From positions 1 through 64,000 of the forward strand of contig JAFASN010000100.1 of NCBI GenBank assembly GCA_019244415.1: DNA of 64,000 bases. Direction: 5' to 3'. A program made the position numbers and the translations under genes. The notes below the pieces were generated by a model. It saw only the letters and a program-made list of their open reading frames with translations. It made no database searches and was not told the DNA's origin. Position 1 is the stretch's first letter. Each line of letters opens with the position of its first letter. Below, piece by piece: positions 52,329-60,637 of this stretch. This DNA comes from Verrucomicrobiota bacterium (lineage in GTDB: Bacteria > Verrucomicrobiota > Verrucomicrobiia > Chthoniobacterales > UBA10450).

Positions 52329-54796
52329 TGCTGGTGAGCGAGCGCGATCATGGGATCGGAGCGAGTGGCGCGCAACGCGGGGATGTAGCTGGCGAGTAGC
52401 GCCATGAGGCCGAGTGCCAGCGCTACTTCGGCAAAGGTGACGAGATCAAACGGGCCGATCTGGTAGAGCAACGCGCCCAATGCGCGGGTGGCGAACAGCG
52501 CCAGCACGAGGCCAGCGGCAGTGCCGATGCCGACGAGCTTGAGCGCATGATTGATGACGAGGGTGAGTACGTCGCGGCGTTGCGCGCCCAGAGCCATGCG
52601 GACGCCGATCTCGTGTGTGCGTTGCACCACGAGGTATGAAATCACGCCATAAATCCCGACCGCGGCGAGGAGCAACGCGATTCCGGCAAATACGCCAAGC
52701 AACACGACCGAGAGTTTGCGCGGCGCAACCGATTCACTAACCAGGTCATCAAACGTGCGGACGCGAGCGATCGGCAGGTCGGGATCGAACGTCTGCACTT
52801 CACGACGAATGGCGGCGGCAAGAGTACGCGGGTCCTGCGCACTGCGCACCACCAGAATCATATTCCGCCCGCTGCGCCCGGAACTCACCGCGCTCTGCGC
52901 GTGCGGCAGGTAGTACTCAGGCTCAGGATCGAGATCGAGCGCGCGATGCCGGATATTGCCGACGATGCCGACGATCGTCGTCCACGCCGGATTTTTCTTC
53001 GGGTCATCAAAGGTGATGCGTTTGCCGAGAGCGTCGCCGTTTGGAAAGTACTTGTGCGCGAATGCTTCGTTGATGATGGCAACGAGGGGCGCGTCGCTCG
53101 TGTCACTATTGCTAAAAAGGCGGCCTTTGAGCAGTGGCGTTTGCAGCACGCGGAAATAATCCGGCGTCACGCTGCGTACTTCCTCGTCCGGCGAAGGCTG
53201 ACCTTTGACGAGCACTTTGCCTTCGATGTCGAAAGAAGAGTCGCTGTTCGTTCCGCTCAGAGGCAGAATGTCGGCGCAGGCGACTGCCTGCACGCCCGGT
53301 AGTTGCGCCAGGCGGCGAATGATTTCCTGGAAGAAAGGCGCGATCGCTTTGTTATCGGGGTACTTCAAACTGGGCAGCGAAAGCTCCGCCGTGAGTACGC
53401 CGTGGGGATTGAATCCGGGCGAGACTTCTTGCAAACGCGCAAAGCTTTTCATGAGCAGGCCGGCGCTGACCAGCAACACCAGCGCGAGCGCGATCTCGGC
53501 GGCAACAAGCGAGCTACGCAGGCGATTACTCGCCGCGCCACTGGTCGAGCCGCGGCCGCCTTCCTTCAATGCTTCCGTGAGCTCTGGCTTCCTGCTCGCG
53601 AGCGCGGGGATAAGGCCAAAGAAAACGCCGGTTGTGATCGCAACGGCGGCGGTAAAGATGAGTACAGGAATGTCAACCGTGACCTGGCTCAAACGGGGAA
53701 TCGTTTGTGCGCCCACCCGCTTCAGCAGATCGAGCGCCCAGATGGACAACAGGACACCGAAGGCGCCGCCGGTTAGCGCGAGTACCACACTTTCACACAG
53801 CATCTGGCGCAGCAGCCGCCACGTGTGCGCACCAAGTGCAACACGGATCGCGACTTCGCGCTCGCGCGCGGTGGCACGCGCAAGCAGCATCGTCGCGAGA
53901 TTGGCACAGGCGATGAGCAGCACAAAGGCGACGGCGCCCAGCAGAATGCCGAGCCCAGTACGCATCCCGCCGACAATCTGATCGCGTAACGGATAAACCG
54001 TCGCGCCGAAACCGCCGCCATCGTAGTTCCCCGGATGCGAGCGGATAAACTCAGCGGTGATGGTGCTGATCTCCCCCTGCGCCTCCGCGCGCGAAACGCC
54101 GTCGCGCAAACGGCCGATCATTCCGTAGGAGCGGGAGCCACGCGCTTCGAGCTCGGGTTTGGTGAAGGCGATCGGTTTCCAGATATCGACGCGCTCGGCG
54201 AAACGATTTCCCTGTACACCGAAGAGCGGAATCGGAAACTCAAAGGTCGCCGGCATCACGCCGATGACGGTGAATGCGCGGCCATTTAACAGAATGGTGC
54301 GCCCGATGAGCCCAGGGTCAGAGTTGAAACGCCGTTTCCAAAATCGCGCGCTGATGACGACGCGGTCATCATGACCTTCGCCCTGTTCGTCGAGCGTGAA
54401 AGTACGGCCTGCGATAGGATCAACACCGAGCAGCGGAAACAGCGAAGGCGAAACCGCGGCGCCGGAGACGCGCTCCGGATTGCCTTCTCCGCCAACGTTA
54501 AATGCGGTGTAATCAAATGCCGCGATCTGCTCACAGCTGCGGATCGCCTTCTCGTAATCCAAAAATTCGGGCGCCGACACGGGGATTCGCTCCAGGCCCA
54601 TAGTGGCGAATTGCTCCCAGATAAGTACCAGCCTGCTCGCGTCGCGATAAGGCAGTGGGCGAATGAGGAGCGAGTTGACCAGGGTGAACACCGCGCTGTT
54701 CGCGCCGATGGCGAGCGCGACGGTGATCACTGCAATCGCGGTAAACGCTGGTGTTTTCAGCAGCGAGCGCAACGCAAACCTGAGGTCATTCAGCAT
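52325..54796 (-). CDS. Orphan-type MacB/FtsX permease 1
   Basis: 823 residues beginning MLNDLRFALRSLLKTPAF and ending [16 protein letters not shown]. The duplicated layout is complete: periplasmic domains at about 45-270 and 450-690. The central loop ARATAREREVAIRVALGAHTW and the C-terminal VQRTHEIGVRMALGAQRRDV are the FtsX-type coupling elements. It is translationally coupled to ATPase 2. A family A repeat separates it from ATPase 1. Confidence 0.9.
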   Translation of the reverse strand: MLNDLRFALRSLLKTPAFTAIAVITVALAIGANSAVFTLVNSLLIRPLPYRDASRLVLIWEQFATMGLERIPVSAPEFLDYEKAIRSCEQIAAFDYTAFNVGGEGNPERVSGAAVSPSLFPLLGVDPIAGRTFTLDEQGEGHDDRVVISARFWKRRFNSDPGLIGRTILLNGRAFTVIGVMPATFEFPIPLFGVQGNRFAERVDIWKPIAFTKPELEARGSRSYGMIGRLRDGVSRAEAQGEISTITAEFIRSHPGNYDGGGFGATVYPLRDQIVGGMRTGLGILLGAVAFVLLIACANLATMLLARATAREREVAIRVALGAHTWRLLRQMLCESVVLALTGGAFGVLLSIWALDLLKRVGAQTIPRLSQVTVDIPVLIFTAAVAITTGVFFGLIPALASRKPELTEALKEGGRGSTSGAASNRLRSSLVAAEIALALVLLVSAGLLMKSFARLQEVSPGFNPHGVLTAELSLPSLKYPDNKAIAPFFQEIIRRLAQLPGVQAVACADILPLSGTNSDSSFDIEGKVLVKGQPSPDEEVRSVTPDYFRVLQTPLLKGRLFSNSDTSDAPLVAIINEAFAHKYFPNGDALGKRITFDDPKKNPAWTTIVGIVGNIRHRALDLDPEPEYYLPHAQSAVSSGRSGRNMILVVRSAQDPRTLAAAIRREVQTFDPDLPIARVRTFDDLVSESVAPRKLSVVLLGVFAGIALLLAAVGIYGVISYLVVQRTHEIGVRMALGAQRRDVLTLVINHALKLVGIGTAAGLVLALFATRALGALLYQIGPFDLVTFAEVALALGLMALLASYIPALRATRSDPMIALAHQQ

Positions 54797-54801
54797 ACAG
54801 A

Positions 54802-54883
54802 GTCATCCTGAGCGCAGCGCAGCGGAGTCGAAGGATCCCGTTCCGCAACCTTGAAGGTGACTTCCACGGGATCAGGGATGACC
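54802..54883. repeat. Family A palindromic element, copy 9
   Basis: From GTCATCCTGAGCGCAGCGCA to GGGATCAGGGATGAC; the right arm is shortened. It lies between ATPase 1 and permease 1. Confidence 0.78.
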
Positions 54884-54910
54884 CAGAAAGCTGCGGCATC
54901 GTCATTGTGC

Positions 54911-55612
54911 TTACGCTGCGACGAGATTGTCTTCGACCACGCGCCCATCGAACAAATGTACCGTGCGATCGGCGTGTTGCGCGAAGCGAGCGTCGTGCGT
55001 GACCATGCAAATGGTCGCGCCGGCGGCGTGAAGCTCGCGCAGTAAATCCATTACCGCTTCGCCATTGCGCGAATCGAGATTTCCCGTCGGTTCGTCGGCC
55101 AGCAAAATCGCCGGCTTACCTGCGAGCGCGCGCGCCACGGCCACGCGCTGCTGTTGTCCGCCGGAGAGCTGGCTGGGTAAATGCTTTGCGCGATGTCCCA
55201 TGCCGACGCGTTCGAGCGCTTCCGTCACCGCCTGCTTGCGATCGTTTGCCGCCATGCCGCGGTAGGTGAGCGGCAGCTCCACGTTTTCGTAAACGGTGAG
55301 ATCGCCAATGAGATTAAAGCTCTGGAAAATGAATCCGATCTCGCGGTTGCGAATGCGCGCGCGCTCCGGAAACGAGAGATTCGCGACCTCGGTGCCTTTT
55401 AGCGAATAGCTGCCGCCGCTGGGCGTGTCGAGCAGTCCGAGGATCGAGAGCAGCGTCGATTTCCCGCAGCCGGACGGGCCGGCGATGGAAATGTATTCGC
55501 CGTCCCGGATGTCGAGGTAAATGCCGGAGAGCGCGTGCGTTTCCACCTCGTCGGTGAGAAACACTTTGGTGACTTCCTGGAGTTGGATGAGCGGGGTGTT
55601 GCCGTTGTTCAT
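54911..55612 (-). CDS. MacB/LolD-type ABC ATPase 1
   Basis: 233 residues. Walker A is [10 protein letters not shown], the Q-loop is [18 protein letters not shown], the signature is [14 protein letters not shown], Walker B is [17 protein letters not shown] and the switch histidine lies in [14 protein letters not shown]. It is closest to LolD/MacB ATPases and is the canonical partner of the HlyD-type adaptor encoded upstream. The ATG overlaps the stop of the four-helix-bundle gene, so the inserted gene became translationally coupled. Confidence 0.93.
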   Translation of the reverse strand: MNNGNTPLIQLQEVTKVFLTDEVETHALSGIYLDIRDGEYISIAGPSGCGKSTLLSILGLLDTPSGGSYSLKGTEVANLSFPERARIRNREIGFIFQSFNLIGDLTVYENVELPLTYRGMAANDRKQAVTEALERVGMGHRAKHLPSQLSGGQQQRVAVARALAGKPAILLADEPTGNLDSRNGEAVMDLLRELHAAGATICMVTHDARFAQHADRTVHLFDGRVVEDNLVAA

Positions 55613-56019
55613 AGTCGGATTTCTGATGGCTGATTTCTGATGGCTGATTTGCTCGCGCCATTGTCGCGCGCTTTCCTCTGCGCGGAGATGTAGGTGGCGG
55701 CAAAGATTGCGGTCAGCTCGCCGGCTTCTTGTAGCGGCGGCTGAATTTTCCTGGAGGGCATGAGTTCGTCTTCAACGATTAGCTCGAGCCAAAGCGTTAC
55801 CTCGTCGGCTTCTTCTTCGGCGACTCCGATCTTCGCGATGAACTCTGCGCGTGATCTGCCGCGGCAAGCGGCGCGATAATTTGCTGCCACGCTCGTGCCG
55901 CTGCGAACCAGCTGCGAAGCAATAGCGCGGCCTTTTGGCGATTTTGGTAATGCATCAACCAGACGCATCACACGTAGCGCAAACTGCTTCGTTCGTTGTT
56001 TCAGTTCGTCGCGATCCAT
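55609..56019 (-). CDS. Four-helix-bundle (S23/intervening-sequence-type) protein
   Basis: 136 residues. The family pattern is LVDALPKSPKGRAIASQLVRSGTSVAANYRAACRGRSRAEFIAKIGVAEEEADEVTLWLELI abbreviated here as SQLVRSGTSVAANYRAA and ADEVTLWLEL. These small proteins were first met as ORFs in 23S rRNA intervening sequences and often stand alone; their function is poorly known. The last dozen residues ([13 protein letters not shown]) are encoded by a flanking inverted repeat, which has a matching copy just upstream of the gene. It interrupts the HlyD-ATPase operon, which looks like insertion of a small cassette. Confidence 0.85.
   Translation of the reverse strand: MDRDELKQRTKQFALRVMRLVDALPKSPKGRAIASQLVRSGTSVAANYRAACRGRSRAEFIAKIGVAEEEADEVTLWLELIVEDELMPSRKIQPPLQEAGELTAIFAATYISAQRKARDNGASKSAIRNQPSEIRL
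55618..55641. repeat. Family C inverted repeat, left copy
   Basis: A 24-base sequence built from the words GATTTCTGAT and GGCTGATTTC. It is the exact reverse complement of 56028-56051. It lies within the 3' end of the four-helix-bundle gene; the repeat pattern continues to about 55650. Confidence 0.88.
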
Positions 56020-56027
56020 TGGGTCAA

Positions 56028-56051
56028 ATCAGAAATCAGCCATCAGAAATC
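56028..56051. repeat. Family C inverted repeat, right copy
   Basis: Exact reverse complement of 55618-55641. It lies in the gap between the HlyD stop and the four-helix-bundle start. A 14-base piece, AAATCAGAAATCAG, of this arm recurs at 60615-60628 just before the PilB-like gene. Confidence 0.88.
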
Positions 56052-56057
56052 AGAAAT

Positions 56058-57389
56058 TCAGTTGAGACGTATTCTGTCGTGCGAATCCCACGCGCTCGTG
56101 TCCGAGAGGATCACTTGATCGCCCGGTTTGAGTCCGCTCAGGATCTCGATGGAGTTGACGGAGCTGCGGCCGAGTTTCACCGGCGTGCGCACGGCTTCGC
56201 TGCCGCCATCGACCAGCTTGAACATGCCGACGGTACTATTTTCCTGGCCAAAGGCGGGACGGCCTACGTAAACGACGTCATTTAGGCGCTCGAGTTCGAT
56301 GGTGCCGTCCACCGTCAGGTCAGGGCGCGCTCCCTTTGGTAGCTGGCCGTCAATTTGCGCATCCACTTTCACCGTGCCCTGCTCGACCGCGGGATCGACG
56401 CGGATGACATGCCCCGTCACGATGCCGTTGCGCGTGTCGATGGTCGCTTTCTCGCCAATCTGAATGTCTTTCGCCTGTGTCTCGGCGATTTTGATTTCGG
56501 CCTTGAGCTTCGTCGGATCAGCGACTCGCGCCAGATTATCGCCCACCTTCACTCGCTGGCCCACGTCCACTGGCAACTGCTGTAGAACGCCGTTCATCCC
56601 GGCTTTCACGTGCAGCGCTTCCACCTGCTCCAGCTTCAGCTCAGCCGCGGCTTTCGCCTGGTCAACCTCGGCCTGTTTCGAAGCGAGCTGCGGATCGATG
56701 GAATCGCGCGAAAAAATGAGCCGTTTTTGTTCAATGGCATCGCGGTTCGCCAGCTCGGATGCTTTTACCTGCGCCGTCTTATATTGCAGCTCGGCGACAA
56801 GGCCGTTCTTCTTCAGCTGCTCGTTCGTCTCGCTCTCCATCATCGCCTGCTCGTACTCAGCGTGTACTTGCGCAGCGTTCGCTTCCTGCGCCAGCAGCTC
56901 GCGTTGCAAGTTGGCGCGCAGCGTCGTCAGCTCGGCTTCTGCCGCTTTCGCTTTCGAATCGGCTTCGTGCGCGGCCTGCTCCAGCTCAGGGCTCGAGAGC
57001 AATAAAATGACGGTATCGGCGTCCACGTGCGCGCCGGGACGCACCAGGATTTTGTCCACACGACCTTCGGTGTTTGCCGGGATCCAGCGAATCTCCTCCG
57101 GCACCAGTGTGCCGAGTCCGCGTACTTCGCGCACCATCGGCCCGCGTTTGACCGTGTCGATCCAAACCGTGGAGCGGTCCACGCTCGGCACGGCCGGTTT
57201 TAGATGCGACAGCACGACCGTGATCAGGAGCAACGCCAGCGCGCCGCCCGCCGCGTACATTATCCGTCGGCGGCGTTTCTTTTTCGCGGCGCCCACCCGC
57301 GGAACGTCCATGCCTGAGCTCGACGGCGTAAAACCCGCCGGTCTCACAATGGTGGGTTGCGTGTGCTCTTCAGGTTTCGGTCGCAACAT
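56058..57389 (-). CDS. HlyD/MacA-type periplasmic adaptor
   Basis: 443 residues. A basic cytoplasmic N-terminus with KKKRRRR precedes one membrane helix (about 45-62). Then come a lipoyl-type half (GRVDKILVRPGAHVDADTVI), a long coiled-coil hairpin (about 135-265, rich in Ala, Glu, Gln, Lys), the second lipoyl half (VDVGQRVKVGDNLARVADP) and beta-barrel and membrane-proximal domains to the end. Adaptors of this class join a MacB-like ABC pump to an outer-membrane channel. No TolC gene is present. It is near the start of the 17 kb export operon. Confidence 0.92.
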   Translation of the reverse strand: MLRPKPEEHTQPTIVRPAGFTPSSSGMDVPRVGAAKKKRRRRIMYAAGGALALLLITVVLSHLKPAVPSVDRSTVWIDTVKRGPMVREVRGLGTLVPEEIRWIPANTEGRVDKILVRPGAHVDADTVILLLSSPELEQAAHEADSKAKAAEAELTTLRANLQRELLAQEANAAQVHAEYEQAMMESETNEQLKKNGLVAELQYKTAQVKASELANRDAIEQKRLIFSRDSIDPQLASKQAEVDQAKAAAELKLEQVEALHVKAGMNGVLQQLPVDVGQRVKVGDNLARVADPTKLKAEIKIAETQAKDIQIGEKATIDTRNGIVTGHVIRVDPAVEQGTVKVDAQIDGQLPKGARPDLTVDGTIELERLNDVVYVGRPAFGQENSTVGMFKLVDGGSEAVRTPVKLGRSSVNSIEILSGLKPGDQVILSDTSAWDSHDRIRLN

Positions 57390-57395
57390 TCGGGT

Positions 57396-57677
57396 TTACA
57401 GGCTGCCGATAGAGCGCAGAAAATCTGCGAGCGCGTGCACGTTGCTAAGTACCGGAATCGCCGCCGTGACGACGATCGCACCGAAGGCGAGCAGCTCGCT
57501 GCAAAATTCGCCGCGCGCTTCGTGGCGGAAGTACTCGCCGCTGATGTTGCGGAATGACGGCACCTCGTGCCGCGCGCAACCGCCGCGGAAATTCGGCAGC
57601 GCCGCGACGTGATAATTCGCGTCAAGGCGCGGGAACTGCCTGTTGTTGAGCTGATCTTTGGGACTGGTTGGTTTCAT
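57396..57677 (-). CDS. Small membrane protein at the head of the export operon
   Basis: 93 residues, not recognised. A polar N-terminal half (LPNFRGGCARHEVPSF, SGEYFRHEARGEFC) precedes a hydrophobic stretch LLAFGAIVVTAAIPVLSN and an amphipathic end. It stops seven bases before the HlyD ATG and is co-oriented, so it is probably the first gene of the operon. The frame is supported mainly by this position. Opposite-strand frames here look less natural. Confidence 0.6.
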   Translation of the reverse strand: MKPTSPKDQLNNRQFPRLDANYHVAALPNFRGGCARHEVPSFRNISGEYFRHEARGEFCSELLAFGAIVVTAAIPVLSNVHALADFLRSIGSL

Positions 57678-57868
57678 ATTTTCCTTTCATCCGTTGTGAT
57701 GCATTCGGCATCGCTGGCGGATTCAAAAAATTTTCTGGTGTTGCCGCGCCATATTGCAATGGCCGTGCCAACTCTCGGCGACGAAACGGAAGCCGCACGA
57801 TTACAACACTTTGCGATTTGTGAACTGACGAGCGTGCGGCGTTTGATGCACCGCGCATGGGATTCTGC

Positions 57869-57893
57869 CGTCCCGTTTTCGGGACGTCTTTTT
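57869..57893 (+). terminator. Intrinsic terminator in the leader of the beta-propeller gene
   Basis: A perfect seven-base stem CGTCCCG-TTTT-CGGGACG at 57869-57886 is followed by TCTTTTTG. It ends 17 bases before the ATG at 57911. Because it stands inside the leader rather than after a gene, it may attenuate this gene or end a small transcript from 57690-57868. Confidence 0.75.
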
Positions 57894-57910
57894 GTGCGCT
57901 ATGCTGCGCC

Positions 57911-58912
57911 ATGAAAAAATCGCTTTGGGCAATTTCGCTACTCGTCCTGGCAAGCGTAGCGCGCGCGGATGAGTACCAGTTCATCAAACAGATTCCGGTC
58001 GGCGGCGAGGGCGGATGGGATTACCTCGCGATTGATGGGCAGGCGCAGCGTCTTTACGTTTCGCATGCCAGCAAAATCATCGTGGTCGATTTAAACAACG
58101 GCAGCGTCGCGGGCGCAATCGCCGACACACCTGGCGTACACGGCTTCGCCATTGCGCCGGAGCTCGGGCGCGGTTTCTCCAGTAACGGCAGAGAGAACAA
58201 AGTGTCGGTCGTTGACCTGAAGACGCTTAAGACAATTTCGAAAATTGAGACCGGTGAGAACCCGGACGCGATCGTTTACGACTCAGGGCGGCACGAGGTT
58301 TATGCGTTTAATGGCCGCAGCGGGTCAGCGAGCGTGATCGATGCAAAGAGCGCGAAAGTCGTTGCTACGATTCCGCTCGACGGCAAGCCGGAGTTCGCTG
58401 CCGCCGATCCGGAAAGTGGACGCGTCTTCTGCAACATCGAAGACAAAAACGAGATTGCGGCGATCGACACGAAATCGCACAGTGTTGTCGCACGATGGCC
58501 GCTCGCGCCGGGTGAAGAGCCCAGCGGTTTGGCATTCGACGCCGCGCACCATCGGCTTTTTGCCGGCTGCGAAAACAAGCTGCTGGTGATGATGGATAGT
58601 ACCAACGGTAAAGTACTCGCGACCGCACCGATCGGCGCCGGCGTGGATGCGTGCGCGTTCGATGCCGAGAAGCAACTTGCCTTTGCCTCGTGCGGTGACG
58701 GCACGCTCACAATCGCCAGGCCGAATGGCGACAAGCTGGACGTTGCGCAAACAGTGCAAACTGAACGCGGCGCCCGCACCATGGCGCTCGACCCCGTCAC
58801 GCATCGTGTTTATCTCGCGACAGCGAAATTCGATCCAACGCAAAAAGACGAACGCGGCCGGCCAAAGATGATCGACGGTACTTTTCATCTGCTCGAGTAC
58901 GGGTCGAAATAA
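57911..58912 (+). CDS. Secreted YncE-like beta-propeller protein
   Basis: 333 residues from ATG 57911. A clear signal peptide (KKSLWAISLLVLASVARAD) is followed by about seven 40-residue blades with the YVTN/YncE pattern: RLYVSHASKIIVVDLNNG, EVYAFNGRSGSASVIDAKS, RLFAGCENKLLVMMD. Such proteins are periplasmic or secreted; YncE binds single-stranded DNA in E. coli, others have unknown partners. It is divergent from the export operon. The 5' leader contains an intrinsic terminator. Confidence 0.88.
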   Translation: MKKSLWAISLLVLASVARADEYQFIKQIPVGGEGGWDYLAIDGQAQRLYVSHASKIIVVDLNNGSVAGAIADTPGVHGFAIAPELGRGFSSNGRENKVSVVDLKTLKTISKIETGENPDAIVYDSGRHEVYAFNGRSGSASVIDAKSAKVVATIPLDGKPEFAAADPESGRVFCNIEDKNEIAAIDTKSHSVVARWPLAPGEEPSGLAFDAAHHRLFAGCENKLLVMMDSTNGKVLATAPIGAGVDACAFDAEKQLAFASCGDGTLTIARPNGDKLDVAQTVQTERGARTMALDPVTHRVYLATAKFDPTQKDERGRPKMIDGTFHLLEYGSK

Positions 58913-58925
58913 AGCGCGCGTCAGC

Positions 58926-59036
58926 GTCATTCCGAGCGGAGCGGAGCGCAGCGAAGTCGAGGAATCCCGTGGAGTTAACTTAGAGGCGAGACCTACCGGC
59001 TCCCTCGACTCCCACTTTGTTTCGCTCGGGATGACA
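58926..59036. repeat. Family A palindromic element, copy 10
   Basis: From GTCATTCCGAGCGGAG to TTTCGCTCGGGATGACATG. It follows the beta-propeller gene by 13 bases. The central part carries an extra GCGAGACCTACCGGC segment not seen in other copies. Confidence 0.85.
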
Positions 59037-59084
59037 TGCTTTGCGGGCGCGAAACGATTTTTCTTCTCAGCGTCCGAGGAATGT

Positions 59085-59090
59085 TATAAT
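59085..59090 (+). promoter_or_regulatory. Possible -10 element before the 59129 gene
   Basis: TATAAT in a strongly G+C-rich context (GAATGTTATAATTTCTAG), 39 bases before the ATG. No convincing -35 sequence is visible at the expected distance, although TTCTTC lies near 59061. Confidence 0.4.
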
Positions 59091-59128
59091 TTCTAGAGTG
59101 TTCCGCCGCTCCCTCATCGTCCCACTAC

Positions 59129-59572
59129 ATGAAAATTCGCCTCCTCCGCCAGCTCGGCATTTACCTCGCCATCGCGATCACTTGTTACTTCGTCGGCGCC
59201 TGCCGCCAGGCTGTTGTACTCAACCCGAAGGAAGACGATCTGATCGTACTCAACGGCTGCGTGGTTTCGGCCTGCAATTATCTGGCCGCAGTGAAGACGC
59301 AGCATTCGCTGGAGAAGAATTTCTGGGCCAAAATCATGCTCGTGCGCTACCAGGATCATCCTGCCGGTCACGCGTATTGCGTCTGGGAAACTGACGGTAC
59401 TATCTACGGCTACGATCGTAACGTCGGCGGGTTTCCGATTCCGGTTTACACGCACGATCCCAAATCGATCGCCAGCATTCTCGGGAAAGAATTATCCCGG
59501 CATCTGCACGATGACCTGGTGGTGAGTACCGCAGAGTTCGTCGAGCCGACGGCGAACGTGCGCAGGTTCTAA
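59129..59572 (+). CDS. Membrane-anchored protein with possible Cys-His-Asp hydrolase pattern
   Basis: 147 residues, not assigned to a family. The N-terminal hydrophobic segment (GIYLAIAITCYFVGAC) is a signal anchor or lipoprotein signal with Cys at about 25. The body has NGCVVSACNYLAAV, then PAGHAYCVWETDGTIYGYDRN. A Cys, a His before an aromatic strand and a following Asp are in the order of transglutaminase-like or papain-like enzymes. That is only an inference. It is preceded by a TATAAT box and a family A repeat and stands alone. Confidence 0.65.
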   Translation: MKIRLLRQLGIYLAIAITCYFVGACRQAVVLNPKEDDLIVLNGCVVSACNYLAAVKTQHSLEKNFWAKIMLVRYQDHPAGHAYCVWETDGTIYGYDRNVGGFPIPVYTHDPKSIASILGKELSRHLHDDLVVSTAEFVEPTANVRRF

Positions 59573-59713
59573 GCTGGCGCGCTTCTTCACGGAACATTAT
59601 CCCAGCCGCCCTGGTTCCTGCTTCGTGGGTTCCTGGGGATAGGTGCTGATTGCTGACGAGTACGAGCACGAACACGAGGGAAACCGGTACAAATCTAGCT
59701 TCGCTTGACTTTT

Positions 59714-60580
59714 GTGCTGGAACACACGCAGTCAGACGAGGCGCAGATTCTTCAAACGATTGATATGTTTGAGGTGATCACCCGGAGTAACCCGGATGAT
59801 TACCAGAGCTTGGAGATTCTCAAGGAAGCTTATGGGAAGCTGGGTCGCACAGAAGAGGCGCTGAAGATTTCGCGCAAGCTGGCGGAGGCGTACTTCAATG
59901 CGGGCTCTTACGGACTGGCGATGCAGGAGTTCGAGGCCTTGCTCCAGCAGCAGCCGAACTCGCCAGAAATCTTGTCGATGCTGGGCGAAATCGAGGGACG
60001 CCTCCAGGCGGCGAAAACGCCCGAGAGCGCGTTGATCGCCAAGGCGATTTACTCGCCGGACGAAGGCGCGCTGGTCGAGATCGAGAAAAAAGGCGAACAA
60101 TACAATCTCCAGGAACGCGGCGACGATCAGCTGGCGAAGTTCCTCATCGTCCAGCAGTTGTTTCCCGAGGAGGAGGTGACTGCGGGGCTCGAGACGGTGC
60201 AGCAGCTGAACAAGAACCTCGGTGCACAAACAGTGGCGGCGTCGCTCCTGGATAAGCTTTGCCGGCAGGATACGGACAAGCTCGACCGGGTCATCTCAGC
60301 ATTGATCGACCGGGCAAAGGCGGCGTTTATCCCGCTCGAGTACTACGATTTAGACCGGCAACTCGCGCGCTTGCTGCCGGATAATCTGACGCTGGGGCGC
60401 TTGTTTGTGCCGTTCGATCTGATCAGCCGCACAATCATGATCGCGTGCTGTAATCCGTTCGACACTGCCGGGCGGGCGGCGGTGCAGCAATCGCTCGATT
60501 ACACGGTGCAGTGGTACTTGGCGAGGCCGGGGGCGATTTTGAAGGTGCTGGGGGATGTGTACCGGCTCGGCGGCAAGTAA
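59714..60580 (+). CDS. TPR protein with GspE/MshE N-terminal-type domain
   Basis: About 288 residues. The start is uncertain: TTG 59705, GTG 59714 and ATG 59765 are all in frame and none has a good ribosome-binding site. The first half contains TPR-like helices (DDYQSLEILKEAYGKLGRTEEALK and a second repeat). The second half (about 200-288) resembles the N-terminal domain of PilB/GspE ATPases: LLPDNLTLGRLFVPFDLISR, then MIACCNPFDTAGRAAVQQ. The adjacent gene is such an ATPase, and this protein may regulate or anchor it. Confidence 0.75.
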   Translation: MLEHTQSDEAQILQTIDMFEVITRSNPDDYQSLEILKEAYGKLGRTEEALKISRKLAEAYFNAGSYGLAMQEFEALLQQQPNSPEILSMLGEIEGRLQAAKTPESALIAKAIYSPDEGALVEIEKKGEQYNLQERGDDQLAKFLIVQQLFPEEEVTAGLETVQQLNKNLGAQTVAASLLDKLCRQDTDKLDRVISALIDRAKAAFIPLEYYDLDRQLARLLPDNLTLGRLFVPFDLISRTIMIACCNPFDTAGRAAVQQSLDYTVQWYLARPGAILKVLGDVYRLGGK

Positions 60581-60637
60581 TCCGGACAGCAGAAGACGGA
60601 AAACAGCGATCGGAAAATCAGAAATCAGAGATTGTAG

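Noticed and set aside
46277-54883. Regularly spaced repeats as a CRISPR array
   Set aside because: The copies are kilobases apart with whole genes between them, and are palindromic with variable centres.
57567-57914. Possible plus-strand gene of 115 codons upstream of the beta-propeller gene
   Set aside because: It overlaps the head of the export operon and runs through the intrinsic terminator; no family resemblance. A small RNA or leader is more likely.
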